From Oikopleura dioica (lineage: Eukaryota; Chordata; Appendicularia; Copelata; Oikopleuridae), in contig OU015569.1 of NCBI GenBank assembly GCA_907165135.1, positions 8,494,501 to 8,558,500 on the forward strand: a stretch of DNA of 64,000 nt. The letters run 5' to 3'. The position numbers and the translations under genes are program-made. Below the pieces are notes generated by a model that was not told the DNA's origin, did no database searches, and saw only the letters and a list, made by a program, of their open reading frames with translations. Below are positions 1 to 10,647 of this stretch, piece after piece (position 1 is the first letter of the stretch; every line of letters starts with the position of its first letter).

Positions 1-544
1 TTCGTCTTGGCTGGGTCACCGCTATCTTCCGGAAGCCGTGATTGAGTAGGTACTGCGGTACCTGAGTACTCTTTCCGCAACCAGTGTCGCCAGCAACGAT
101 AGTCACTCTCGATTGCGCCACCGCTTCACAGATTTCTTCTTCGTAAGTCTTCATGGGAAGCTCTTTCTGTCGCTTGCGTAGCTGCTGCAACTTTGAGAAG
201 GACTGATTTTGATTGAATTGAAGAAACACTTCTAGTGCGTTGCGGACAACATCAACACGATCTTTTCGTGCTTTTCCATTTGCGTCAAAAACTTCTTGCA
301 CTTCGTTATCGTATATTATAGGGTTCTTGTGACGCGGATGATACTCGGGGAGATTAAGGCGTCCACTTTTTGAGTTCGAAGGTGGAGGCAGCTTGGCTGT
401 CGCGCTTATGTAACGATCAAAGAACAGCCAGAAATCTTCCCAGAGCTTGTCCCTAACTCGAAAAATTGGCCACTGCTTACCACCATCTGAGAACAGAATA
501 CGATCCGCCTCGCGTTTAATTTCTCGAATTCGCCCTTTATCCAT
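1..544 (-). CDS. DHX34: DEAH-box RNA helicase DHX34, N-terminal part, cut by left edge
   Basis: The reading frame starts at the ATG at 544 and runs leftward out of the window, giving about 181 residues with no stop. It ends in the helicase core: motif I reads AGDTGCGKSTQVPQYLL (Walker A, nucleotide binding), followed about 15 residues later by TQPRR (motif Ia). The ~140 residues before motif I (a W-x-FFxRY block, then FLQFNQNQSFSKLQQLRKRQKELP) resemble the pre-helicase segment of vertebrate DHX34 rather than DHX9 or DHX36. DHX34 is an RNA helicase that helps UPF1 activation in nonsense-mediated decay. No intron is needed in the visible part. It is the most 3' member of a nine-gene minus-strand run. 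The family is certain and the DHX34 assignment is likely; the remaining ~85% of the protein lies outside the window. Confidence 0.9.
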   Translation of the reverse strand, partial: MDKGRIREIKREADRILFSDGGKQWPIFRVRDKLWEDFWLFFDRYISATAKLPPPSNSKSGRLNLPEYHPRHKNPIIYDNEVQEVFDANGKARKDRVDVVRNALEVFLQFNQNQSFSKLQQLRKRQKELPMKTYEEEICEAVAQSRVTIVAGDTGCGKSTQVPQYLLNHGFRKIAVTQPRR

Positions 545-913
545 TTATTAGTACCATCTCAAACTGAATTCAATGGTTTTGCGTAAACAAGATATATTAA
601 TGACCTTATTTCGTTGTCATCACCGATAGACGGAAAACGTATGAAAACTACGATTGATAACAGATTCATAACAAGTTATCGCGCGTTCGTTTCGAACGAG
701 TAAGCATAATTTTCAAATTGAGGAAGGGGCCATCAAGTCACTCGTGAAAAAATACAAACATGAAAACATAGAGATGAAATTTGAACACTTTGAATAATAT
801 GGAAGCCATAAAGAGCAGTTGAATAGATTTGAAGAAAGCTGGAAAATAGGTACGAAAGAATTGAAGACATTTGTTTGTTCGGAAAAACGGGGGAGTGAAG
901 GAAAGGAGCAAAT

Positions 914-2059
914 TTACGTAAAGACTTCGCGCTCGGGTGAGTCATTTTCATCCAAAAGATTTGTCGTGATCTCCGAGCGTGTAAGAATGAAGGAAAGACG
1001 CTTTTTCCACAGAAGAACGCCAATAAAAACGATAGCACAGATACCAATTACTCCTAACAATACAGCAAGTGTAATCTCGACTTCTTCGGCTAAATTTTTA
1101 GATGATCTGAAGTGTTTTGCCAAACTAGGACTTACAATTTCTTGAATTTTCTCCGTGAGAGGCGTTATAATTGTGCGAGGGCTCAAGAAATGAAATGCAA
1201 AGATCTTTTGATCCGACTACTTCATAATCATTTTTGAAAATGCCCTAAAATGCGGTCTTTTGAAGCTGCTATTAGTGAATATGAGTCACCTCGCAAAAAG
1301 CAGTAGACGATGAAAACCAACTATCGATACGTTTACAAGTATCAGTCGAGTTCTTGCACAAATTCCTCCACTTGCCGTCTACATTCTGTTCCCAGCTGAA
1401 GCCTCCGTACCAGTCATCAGTGCAGGTGAGTTCAGCCTTGCAAGCATTCCACCAGGCATCACAGTCGTTTCTGCATAGTGGCACCTTCCAAAGACGATGG
1501 CTTTTGGTCCGCTGCGAGTCTCTGAATTCCTGGAGCAGTTCGTAGTCCGAGACGTTGAAGATACTATCAAAAGCGGAGTCGTCATCGGAATCCTTCGCAT
1601 TGACGATATTGAGCGCCGGGTCGGGGTAGTAATCGCTTGTCTCCGGCTGCGTGTAGTTTATTACCCACTAAAACAAAAGAGTTGCTACAAAAACATTTCC
1701 CGAAATTACCTTTTCCAGGTACGGGTCACATTGATATAAACACCACTGACGCTGCATCATGATCAAACACTGATCACTCAGCTGCCCACAATGGTCTGTT
1801 TTGTAGTCTGTCTTTGACGTCTTGAACGAATATTGCTTGTATCCTACAGTCATGTTCGTGATGCGTAAATAACCTGTAAATTACCGTTTGCCATGCAGCA
1901 TGAGTTGCTCCTCCATTGTCGACACTCACCGTTGAGGTTCGGTTCAGGCGATGGAATCGGCTTGTGAATGTGCGAAAGAAGACAAGAGCCTTTGTCATCA
2001 CTGTCTTCCTCTTGCGACGATACGATGGTTGCAAAACAGAATAAACGAATCATTTCCAT
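914..2059 (-). CDS. Folate-receptor-like protein with a C-terminal membrane anchor
   Basis: Four exons (2059-1885, 1843-1710, 1667-1290, 1216-914) join in frame into 329 residues. The N-terminus (MEMIRLFCFATIVSS) is a short signal peptide. The middle has the cysteine pattern of the folate receptor/JUNO/retbindin family: ECRQWRSNSCC, HCGQLSDQC, WCLYQCDPY, PLCRNDCDAWWNACK, LTCTDDWYGGFSW and CKRIDSWF. These extracellular proteins bind folate or related ligands. Unlike mammalian folate receptors, which are GPI-anchored, the last exon encodes a strong transmembrane helix (ITLAVLLGVIGICAIVFIG) and a ~30-residue cytoplasmic tail starting WKKR. The segment between the last conserved cysteine and the helix differs from vertebrates. 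The last intron (1217-1289) is the least certain junction. It lies between MBTPS1 and DHX34 on the same strand. Ligand unknown. Confidence 0.85.
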
Positions 2060-2349
2060 GCTAAAATTGAAGATGCAGAAGGTCGGGTGAATAAGGAGAG
2101 TTTTAAATAAGAATTATGAATACAGAAAGAATTGTAACGAAAGTTAAGAACACGGAGGTCAGTGGAAATCAAATTGAGACGACAGAAATATCTTTGAATA
2201 TGATGAAATAGGAACATTGTTTTTAACTTAAAAGGTATGCAAGTAGGTAGCAAAAGGGTGAAGCCGTCAAGAACGATAGAGGGATAAAAGTAACGGCACG
2301 GTCCGTCACACGGATAGGTGACTGGGCGATGGCTGTGCTCGATGGAGAC

Positions 2350-5300
2350 TCAAGTACTGAGATTCTTTCGAGTTCTGCTCTTGGGAAATTTGAGCGGTTT
2401 CTCACGATCGTTCTTCTTAAAGCGCATCTGAGCAACGAGAAAGGCTAGAGCGGCACCGCACGCGGCGAATACAAGAAACACAGTCCAAAGAGAAAGCTTA
2501 ATTAATTCATAAAAACGTCGCCTGAGAAATAATTACCGTCTCGCGATGGTTTGAAGGCAGTGGTTTGTAGCTTTGAACATCTGAATTTTCTTCGTCCCAG
2601 TCAATCGATAATAGCGGACCTTGAAATAATATCTTTATTAACATGTAAATGAAACGCAGCTTACGATTTTTCCAGGATAACGCTGATTTCGAAATCGATT
2701 CTATCGATTCGTTCAAATACTGGGGAGTCAAATACACGTGTTTTTTGCATTCTGGGACGGGTTTCTTTTTCATACTCAGTCCTGGAACCAAGACCTTACT
2801 AAATCTGAAATCACAATTAATCGACGTCTACGATTCGAGATAATACCTGTGAAGCTGGTTGCCGACAAAGCGCTCCGGCGCTGAAATGCTTCCAAATTGA
2901 TCCTTAACAGCGCTCCACTCTACTAAGTCATTCGACATTTCCTCAGCGAGCGTATCCGTTCGGAAATACTGCAGCATTTCTTCAACTAGCCAGTAACACT
3001 CTTTCTGCATGTGAGCTCCGTCGATACAATTCGAGTCGCCGTAAACAGCGACTTTTCCAAGGTTATACTCGTGTATTCCGAATATAGCAACAGCATTCTC
3101 TCGAGGCTAAGAAGCATTTTTCGGAGTGACGAGTTAAAATCCAACCTTGAAATTCTCATTATTTTCATCGCGAGTGATATCGGCTCCTTGGTCGCGCAAG
3201 TTTCTGACTAGAACTTTTCCTTCATCTGGAAACTGGATAAAACTAGCGCCCGATGCGAAGAGCATTTCTCTCTCTGAGAAAGAAAATTCTCCATCGCTAA
3301 CGATGCTTCCGAAAGCGATGTCGAAATGCTCAAGGAGGTCGTTCAGGGCAGGGATGTTAGCACCTCTAAACCGAATTAATGCTTAAAAACTTATAAATAG
3401 AAAACCCAGTGTCCGGAATCCACCATTGTCTCGTGTTTTCATCAAAGAAGCGCACCTTCTTCATTACTTCACTATTAAACCAGTCTCCAAAGACGATCAA
3501 ATTGAGTCCCTCTTCAACATCCTCGGCGATCTTTTCAAGTTCCTCAGTGAAAAACTCTTCCTCGCTGTCGATTATCATCAACGTCCCATAATTCGAAGCA
3601 TCAAAGCAGCTGAATGGCTCTCCTAGAACATCGACAAAGTAACCAGCCGCCCGTAGTCTTTCGTATAAGTCGCGAAAATTAGTGTGAATATGATCCCCGT
3701 TCCAATCGAGAGGATCATTTTTCATCTTCAGGTTGTCGCGGGGAAAATAGCCAGGTGGATAACGAAGATTGTGGTATTGATCCCACAAAATTCTTTGCCA
3801 ACGTTTTGGACTGGGTATAACAGAAATCCTAAGAGGAAGCTTCATTTCGGATAAATAATTTTCGTCTTCATTTGTTTCTTCATCGGTTTCACTACCCGTG
3901 CTTTCTGATTGAATAGTGAATTCTATATGGCCGTTGATGATCCCCTCGAATTCAGCGCCTTTTTCATTTATCGTAATAGTAACAGCGATAAAACCAGTCC
4001 AAGGCCAAATGATAGACGAATGCGTAACGGATATATCTACGAAATTTCCTGTTTCTTGGTCGTATGGACGCCAAATTGGAGTCCCTACAATTTTCGAGGA
4101 CACAGAGATCGCATTCAGTATCGTTACGTTAGCTATTGTCGGCATTCCAGTGAAGAAGAGGGGCTGCGAACAGTAAGGCCACATGTAAGGACAGTCCATG
4201 AAATCAATGTATGGGGGCGAGAGAGTGGCTAAATATCATTCGTAAGAATCGCATGATGATCGGGGAGATTGATTTACCTTGGGGTTTGTAGGATTTAAGA
4301 ATTTTCCATGACTGAATTAAGTCCACGCGTCCTGCCCCTTGCTCAAACATGTTTGTTCCATCAATCCGCTTTGCTCCATGCATCAGCGCTTGTTTCATAC
4401 TCGCAGGATTGATGGAGTTCCTCTTTTCTTCTGGAACAGTCGAGAAGAGAAGGGTAACCACACCAGCAACAACTGGGCTTGCAACGGATGTCCCGGAGAG
4501 AGTTCGACACCCGGAGTAAATTCCGGATCCCCTGACAGACGATCCATACGTAACAATGTCAGGCTTCAGTCGCCCATAGCCACCTGGGAGCTCCCAAGTT
4601 GTCATCCCGCGCGATGAGAATTTCGCTATATTGTGAGCAAAGTCAGTTCCACCAACACCAATAACATCCATCTGGTCCGCTGGATTATTTAGCGTCCCGT
4701 AAAGAGGTCCATCGTTTCCAATAGCAGAAACCATTATTATACCATTTGCCGACATCTCCCAAACTTTATCGACGAAAGGCGTATCCATAAAGTCGGGCCC
4801 TCCGATGGAAAGGTTGAGAACGTTGATTTTGTTTAGAATCGCATAGTTGAAAGCGTCAAGAAACCAGCTGGTATAAGAAACTTGTTGATTAGTGAAAACG
4901 CGATAAATGTGAACGTCAGCGTCTGGAGCGAATCCCATGCATTCCGCACTAGATGCAATGACACCTGCAACAAACGTGCCATGGCCGAGTCCGTCGTCGA
5001 GACTCTTCTCATTAGTCCAGTTTGTTCGGTCTTTTACATTTCGAAAGTGTGGATGGTTTTTTGGTAGGCCAGTGTCGAATATAGCAACTTTAATGCCTTG
5101 CCCGGTAAATCCCATATCCCACAAAATGTCTGCTTGAAGTTCATCAGTCACAGGTTTCACAACCGAACGCATGAGTTTACGTGACCGTAACTTTTCACTT
5201 CCAAACCAATAGTCACTCGATGACACTGACTGTGCTTTCCTCTGTCCTGGCCGGTGAACACGGGCCTCAGAAGGTAAATGCGCTTTCTTACAGTTCTCGC

Positions 5301-5895
5301 AGTTGGAAACGTGTTCTTGAGTTTTGACATATTGAAGCTTTCTAAGAATCTGTTTTTGCTGTTTGACCTCTTTTATGTCCTCGTGGTCCTCCAAAAGATC
5401 AATAAATCTACGACGTTCGTCATGAGGCCAAAGTAGAACGTCAAAGTCAGATTCAAAAATAGCTGCCGGGTTATCACGGGGGACGATTTCAACATGTTCA
5501 CCGGATAAAGCAGTAGCGATCACACTGTGCCGATGCTCTTGGGAATAGTACCCATCGAAAATCACCAACCATTGGTCTTCAATTACTTTCGTTTCGAAAT
5601 CCGAACTTTCATCATTTGCAGAAGTTTGAAGTTGTCGCTTGCTTCTGAATATCATAACGCATTCGATTAGCAAGATTTATTTATACCTTTTGCGGCGCCA
5701 TTCCAACACTGATCTCTTGATGTCTTCTGCGCTGTACACACTAAGTGCGATAGCAGTGGACGTTTGAGGCAAGCAACTTGAACATGGCTTGACGGTTATA
5801 TCAACGATAGCGATAGGGTCTAATGTGCGAATTGTGTCCGGCAACACGAGGCTAAGAAAACAGATGCTGAGCGCGAGGAAACGAAGTATCGTCAT
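2350..5895 (-). CDS. MBTPS1: Membrane-bound transcription factor site-1 protease (S1P/SKI-1)
   Basis: Eight exons (5895-5687, 5644-4278, 4228-3406, 3365-3146, 3106-2847, 2804-2665, 2619-2537, 2496-2350) sum to 3249 nt and 1082 residues, in frame, close to the 1052 of human. S1P is the Golgi subtilisin-like protease that cleaves SREBP and ATF6. The order is: signal peptide; prodomain; an RSRKLM segment that aligns with the autoprocessing site; and the subtilase domain with Asp260 (VAIFDTG), His291 (GHGTFVAG), oxyanion Asn380 (GNDGP) and Ser456 (GTSVASP), spaced 31, 89 and 76 residues apart exactly as in human. A long luminal region ([30 protein letters not shown]) follows, then a C-terminal transmembrane helix and a basic tail. 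Introns are 39-49 bp with GT-AG ends. The gene ends 290 bp before the folate-receptor-like start. Confidence 0.97.
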
Positions 5896-6052
5896 TTGCG
5901 ACGCTTTCTCCTTGTCAGCATGACGATCTCAACTGGATCAGTACTCTTAATAGAAGGCGCCTAGTAGCGAGTATGTATAAAAATATATTTATTTATAGTA
6001 TAAAAGAAAAGAATAGTTTAGCACTGAAAGGAAATACTGGAACGTTGAATTT

Positions 6053-7828
6053 TCATTTTTTAGATTGGGTAGGCGCGGGAGTAATCGGCGCAGCGGGCGT
6101 TAGTGGAGGAATCGTCAGCCCATGATTCTGAAGACACTCTGCCCATTTGGTCTTTTCGAGTTTTCTCACAATTTCGATGAACTGTTGCGTAGCTGAATTC
6201 AATTTTGATGTTGATTTATAAGAGATTTAGAATTGCCTTGAAAAGCTTCTGTATCTTCAAAAAATTTCCAGCTCTTCTGGTTAAGCGCGAGATTGACTTG
6301 TCGAAGAGCTATGGCATCTGTTGTTCGTTCAAGTTGTTCTTCCAGGATTTCAGCAAGACGCAGAATACCGAAAACGGTGAGCTTTAAAAGCCGAAATAAT
6401 GTAAAGAACGCAGAATAAGAAGCTTACGTGGTTAGCGCTCAAGTTCAAGTGACAAAGGTGTCTATTGCCAGGTTGGAGCATAATTTTGTCCTCACGCTTG
6501 ATACCTGTATCATCTGGAATTGTCACCGTTTTAGGAGCGGCTTTTGGTGGAGGCTTGGATGTGTCTGTGGAGCTAGATGTCGCCTTTAATGGACTTATTA
6601 CTTTGATCAAGTTTTGATTATTACCCAGGTTTGACTCTTCCGCTTTTTGTCCGGGGCATCTTTATTTCCTCGAGTTTTTCTAGGAGGCGGCGTAGATTTC
6701 GCTTTATCGTCTTTTCTCTTGTTAGGGACCAGACGAAGCTGAGAATCAGAAGTGAAAACAAGTGCCATCCGTTTTTTCCGCCATTCATATATTTCTGACG
6801 GAATCATTTCGACCATTTTTGCAAAGGCTACGCGGATGTGCTCGATACAAGTGTCTGTTAGGCCACAGTTGCTCGCCGAAATAGAAACAAGTTTCTTGTT
6901 TTGAATCAATGAGCGGAAGATGTAATGAAAAATTTCATCGCCCATCTGAGGATTGTTATTCAGCTTGAGAGTTATCAGTGATGTGTTGAGACGTAGTTCA
7001 TTTGCCATGGGAATAAGGTCAGCACTTCTTAAAGAATTTCCCTGGAATCCAAGATGTGGTATGCCTTTTCTGTCATTCGTTTTTTACTTTTTGAATGATC
7101 GTTAACCTTCTTTTTTTCAGACCAAAGTTGCCATCAATTATCATTATTGCATGAAATCAAGGAAGAAAGCTACATATAGAATTGGACATGCATTAAAGTA
7201 ATGCCGATAGAAAAAATTCATACACAATCATAAAAAACCTTTCCTAAGTGCAGCTAACCAGAGATCTCCAGGATTTGGGTTACCGTAGATCTGCACAGTT
7301 TTGACAGAGGATGGTAGTGCTATGAGATTGAAGATATCACCACACAGTCGACTTCGGAAAAAATATACAGATTCGAGTTTGTCAAGCTTTGTCAGACATT
7401 GACTTATAACCTTGGCCTCAATATCTCGGATATGAAAGTTTCGGAAATGAACAGAAGTTATGTTTTGCACCGTTGTTTTTCCTTCTGGCTCTTCTTTAAA
7501 GAGAACGTTTACTCGTGGCAGGTGCTTAACTATGATATATTGTCCGTTGAACTGATTTAAAGTCTAATCTACTGGATTGAACAAGCATCAATCTTACCAT
7601 AGGGGCTTCCTGGTGGGACTCGATTTCTTCATTTTCCGCAAGATTTGTTTTGAAAGAGTAAACAACTGGTGGATGAGTTACGCCAAGCGCTCTCAAATAC
7701 TCCGGTAAGTCAACTTCAATATTCCCTGTCAGTGCATAGCCTGAAGAATCAGCAGGTGGCTTCTCATCTAGGATCGGTTCCGGTTTGATGTCGGTCTTCG
7801 AGACTCCCGCTTTCTTCTTGGGAGGCAT
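6053..7828 (-). CDS. LRRC71: Leucine-rich repeat protein LRRC71
   Basis: Six exons (7828-7598, 7551-7239, 7064-6625, 6583-6428, 6381-6237, 6192-6053) give 474 residues in frame. The basic N-terminus (MPPKKK) is followed by an LRRC71-type block, then leucine-rich repeats in which LKLNNN and LNLSANH are clear LRR cores; a lysine/proline-rich linker separates the repeats from a last conserved block (VTIPDDTG, MLQPGNRHLCHLNLSANH) that matches the C-terminal part of vertebrate LRRC71. LRRC71 is a poorly studied protein linked to cilia and sperm. The last intron (6193-6236) uses GC-AG ends and the intron at 7065-7238 is unusually long for this locus (174 bp). It lies 86 bp downstream of the YJU2 stop, close enough for co-transcription. 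Orthology rests on the conserved blocks in order. Confidence 0.88.
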
Positions 7829-7913
7829 TCTTAAAAAAATAATTTATAGAATTTGTTGAAACGAATAACAGGTATTTATCTGGAAAGACGGACAGAAATT
7901 ATGCAGACAGATA

Positions 7914-9069
7914 TTAATCGGAGTCACTGTCGGAACCGTAGTCAATACCAAAAGGATTGGACGAAGAAGAAGAGGGTTCATTTTCTGGCGATGTTGAGGG
8001 TGTTGACTTTGATGGAAGTTCAGACGTATCTTTCGTTGTCTGAATATTCAATCACTCATCAAATAAAATTAAATAAAAACCAATATGCATTATAAGGATA
8101 TCCAAAAATTTTACCTGTGTTATAGATTTTCCCTTGACTTTTATTCCACCAAATCCTTTCGAGAGCGCTTTTTTCGTATCGACAGTTTTCTTTTTCTTTC
8201 CAGGTACTACTGGAGGAGCCATTTCTGTTTTTCTTTTTCGTTCTTCAAGCACCCTAAATCGATCGTTTTTATTAAAATTTAGGTAGTTGCGTTACTTCTT
8301 GAAAGTCTCGGTCTCTGGCTCATCCTCATCTAACTCTTGCTCCTTACGCATGACTTCTCGCGCAAGCTTTGTCAATATAAGATCGTCTTGTTTGGCTTTT
8401 TCTTCTGCACCTTCAAGAACGTTCATTAGCAACAGGTCGTCGGATATCTTTAGCTTAGCTTTCCTCTCTTCTGTCAGCTCAGAGAGTTTCTCCATTAGAA
8501 GCATCTCTTTCTGGGAATCTTAAAAAGACATCCTTAGTGTCAAGAATGACTAAAAAATAAAACCTTGGGTTCTTTTCTCTAAAGCTGCCATCGGATTTTC
8601 TTTAGCATCTTTTTCGCGTTTCTCCTTTTCTTCTTTTTCCAAGGTCGCATTCAAACGTCTGGTTTCGAAAAGTCGTGTTGCACCCGCTTCCATTGCATAG
8701 TCCTAGAATTATTGTTGGGAAACCGAAAGTGAAAGGTAAACAAACAATAGCTTCTGGATCTGTGATGAATGTAATGTTGCTGACACAGTTAAGGCAACGA
8801 ATGTAGAATCTTCTAATCGTTATGTACTCCAAGTACTTCGGATAGTCGGTGGCCGCTTCGACTCTTGAGTTGAATTTCGTTCCACGGTACATGTAATGAC
8901 CGCAAGTGTTGCATCGAATGTTCCAAGGCAACATAGTACGGATTTCCATAATACGGTCGCGACCTTGACCGCCCTGGCCCGACCAGTTTTTGAGCGTCTT
9001 TAGTCGCGGCAACTTCTCCGGATCATAGTCCGGAGGATAGTACTCATTCATGCATTTGTGATCTCCCAT
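7914..9069 (-). CDS. YJU2: Splicing factor YJU2 (CCDC94)
   Basis: Five exons (9069-8752, 8702-8564, 8518-8296, 8253-8115, 8039-7914) make 314 residues in frame. YJU2 is a step-I factor of the spliceosome that stabilises branching. The start MGDHKCMNEYYPPDYDP matches the family signature (NKYYPPDFDP), and the two zinc-binding CxxC pairs are present (CNTCGHYMYRGTKF and CLNCVSNITFITDPE). Exon 2 restores the DYAMEAGATR block and a charged coiled coil (NPMAALEKRT) follows; the tail is Ser/Asp rich and ends SDSDSD, like vertebrate YJU2. There is a small insert (NWSGQGGQG) before the first CxxC pair that I do not recall from vertebrates. Intron 1 (8703-8751) needs GC-AG ends. It lies 104 bp downstream of SIRT4 and 85 bp upstream of LRRC71. 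Confidence 0.95.
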
Positions 9070-9173
9070 TTTTTATGACCTTCGACAATCTATTAATGGT
9101 CAAGTTTAGCTATCATCTGTGTTGCAACAGCACTTAATTTCAATCAGAAAAATCGAATTCATTTTTAGTTTAT

Positions 9174-10296
9174 TCATAAATGATCGGGAATATCAGAATC
9201 AACAAAATGATTGAGCAGGAAAGACGCTTGCACTTCGCACTTTGAGTATTGCGTACTCGACAAATTGTTCTTTTTGGCAAATGCATCGGCTCTGGTGTCG
9301 CCGATGTTGATAACGAAAACATCCTTCCCATGACTGATAGCTTCTCTGATGAAGCGAAAGCCTGACCAAACAAAGAGAGACGAACCGACTACAAGGCAGG
9401 CATCGTTGTTTCGAACTACAAACAAAGATAACCAACTGCCTTTTTAGTACTATTTACCGCTTTGATAGCAACTTTGAACAAGATTGTAGTTAACATTATC
9501 ACCAAAGAAAGTGACATCAGGTTTCAGAACACCGCCGCAATATGGACAATCGCAAACTTGGAAGCCTTGTATCTGGTCTGGAGTTAAAACAGAGTCCGCA
9601 TCTGGTGCCATGACAGTTTCCTATAATAAGTCTTAATCAAATCATCCGTTGCGACTCACCTCTGTAACGGGGGTTTCCCAATTGACGTTTGCCACGTCAA
9701 GTAATGTTTGAAGCTTGGCCCTGGCAATGATACGATGACAATCAAGGCAAACTACTCGGTGATTGTTTCCGTGAAGTTCCACCAGATCGTGGCTGCCAGC
9801 TTTGAGATGCAGCCCGTCGACGTTTTGCGTAACAAGATTTTTAATCTTTCCGCGCTTGATGAGTTTGTCGATAGCATCGTGATTCGCATTTGGCTGCCGA
9901 ATGGAAAAGTACTTGTAGCCAACGTAATTTCTTGCCCTTAATTATCAAAACTCAATATAAATCGAACGTTTTTAATCAAGCTTTAAGCTCGGTAATACCA
10001 ATAGCGCTGCCGATTTTTCGCCGAGCGAACAAACTCTTGGTGAGTGATTGGTTTGTGATTTTCTCGGTCGTACAATCCTACGCCCTTGCTTCGGTAATCG
10101 GGAATACCAGATTCTGTTGAGATCCCGGCCCCTGTCAAACAAAACAAGGATTCGTTGCGATTTAAAAACATCGAAAATGCCTAAAATATTCATCATCTCA
10201 TGAAATTGTTGACTCGCTCACCTTCAAATCGTAATCTGTCAAAGAACGCGCCGCAGGCACGAACATGCTCTTTACGCTTTGTTTTGCTTGTTGCAT
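9174..10296 (-). CDS. SIRT4: Mitochondrial sirtuin SIRT4
   Basis: Five exons (10296-10222, 10180-9999, 9936-9660, 9620-9458, 9415-9174) give 312 residues in frame (human 314). Sirtuins are NAD+-dependent deacylases; SIRT4 works in the mitochondrial matrix as lipoamidase/deacylase and ADP-ribosyltransferase. Seen: the NAD-binding [15 protein letters not shown], the SIRT4-type [25 protein letters not shown], the catalytic His in LVELHGN, zinc cysteines in VCLDCH and CPYCGG, and VTFFGDNVN and LVVGSSL in the second half of the Rossmann fold. The start was chosen because an in-frame stop lies upstream with no other ATG between. All introns are GT-AG and 39-62 bp. SIRT4 rather than SIRT5 is supported by the block around RQRYWARN and by GDNVN. 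Confidence 0.95.
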
Positions 10297-10647
10297 CTTT
10301 ACTTCAGTATTTATCGGTTGAAATGAACTCTTTTTCAAAAATCTTCATCAATCCAAAACGAATTGCCCCCAGACTTGGCAACGTTGCGTCGAGATGATCA
10401 CATGTTACGTAACTACTTCTAGGTAAGGAGCTCTCGCATACTAGAAAATTATTTTTGATGATTAAAAACGATAGAAGAATAATGGAATATTGCATTTGAA
10501 TGAATGAATGAAGAATCGTTTGTTCATAAGGGCAAGTGTTTTCATTGGAGTTGAAGAAAAAAATCCGGTTCTATGGGCTTTAAGAGTTCAGTCAGATGTT
10601 CCGAAATTCTACTATCTTTTCACTTTAAAGCTTCAAGTCTATAAAGA

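Noticed and set aside
3366-4199. Plus-strand open frames opposite MBTPS1 (for example 3909-4232)
   Set aside because: They are shadows of the conserved minus-strand exon, with no domain of their own.
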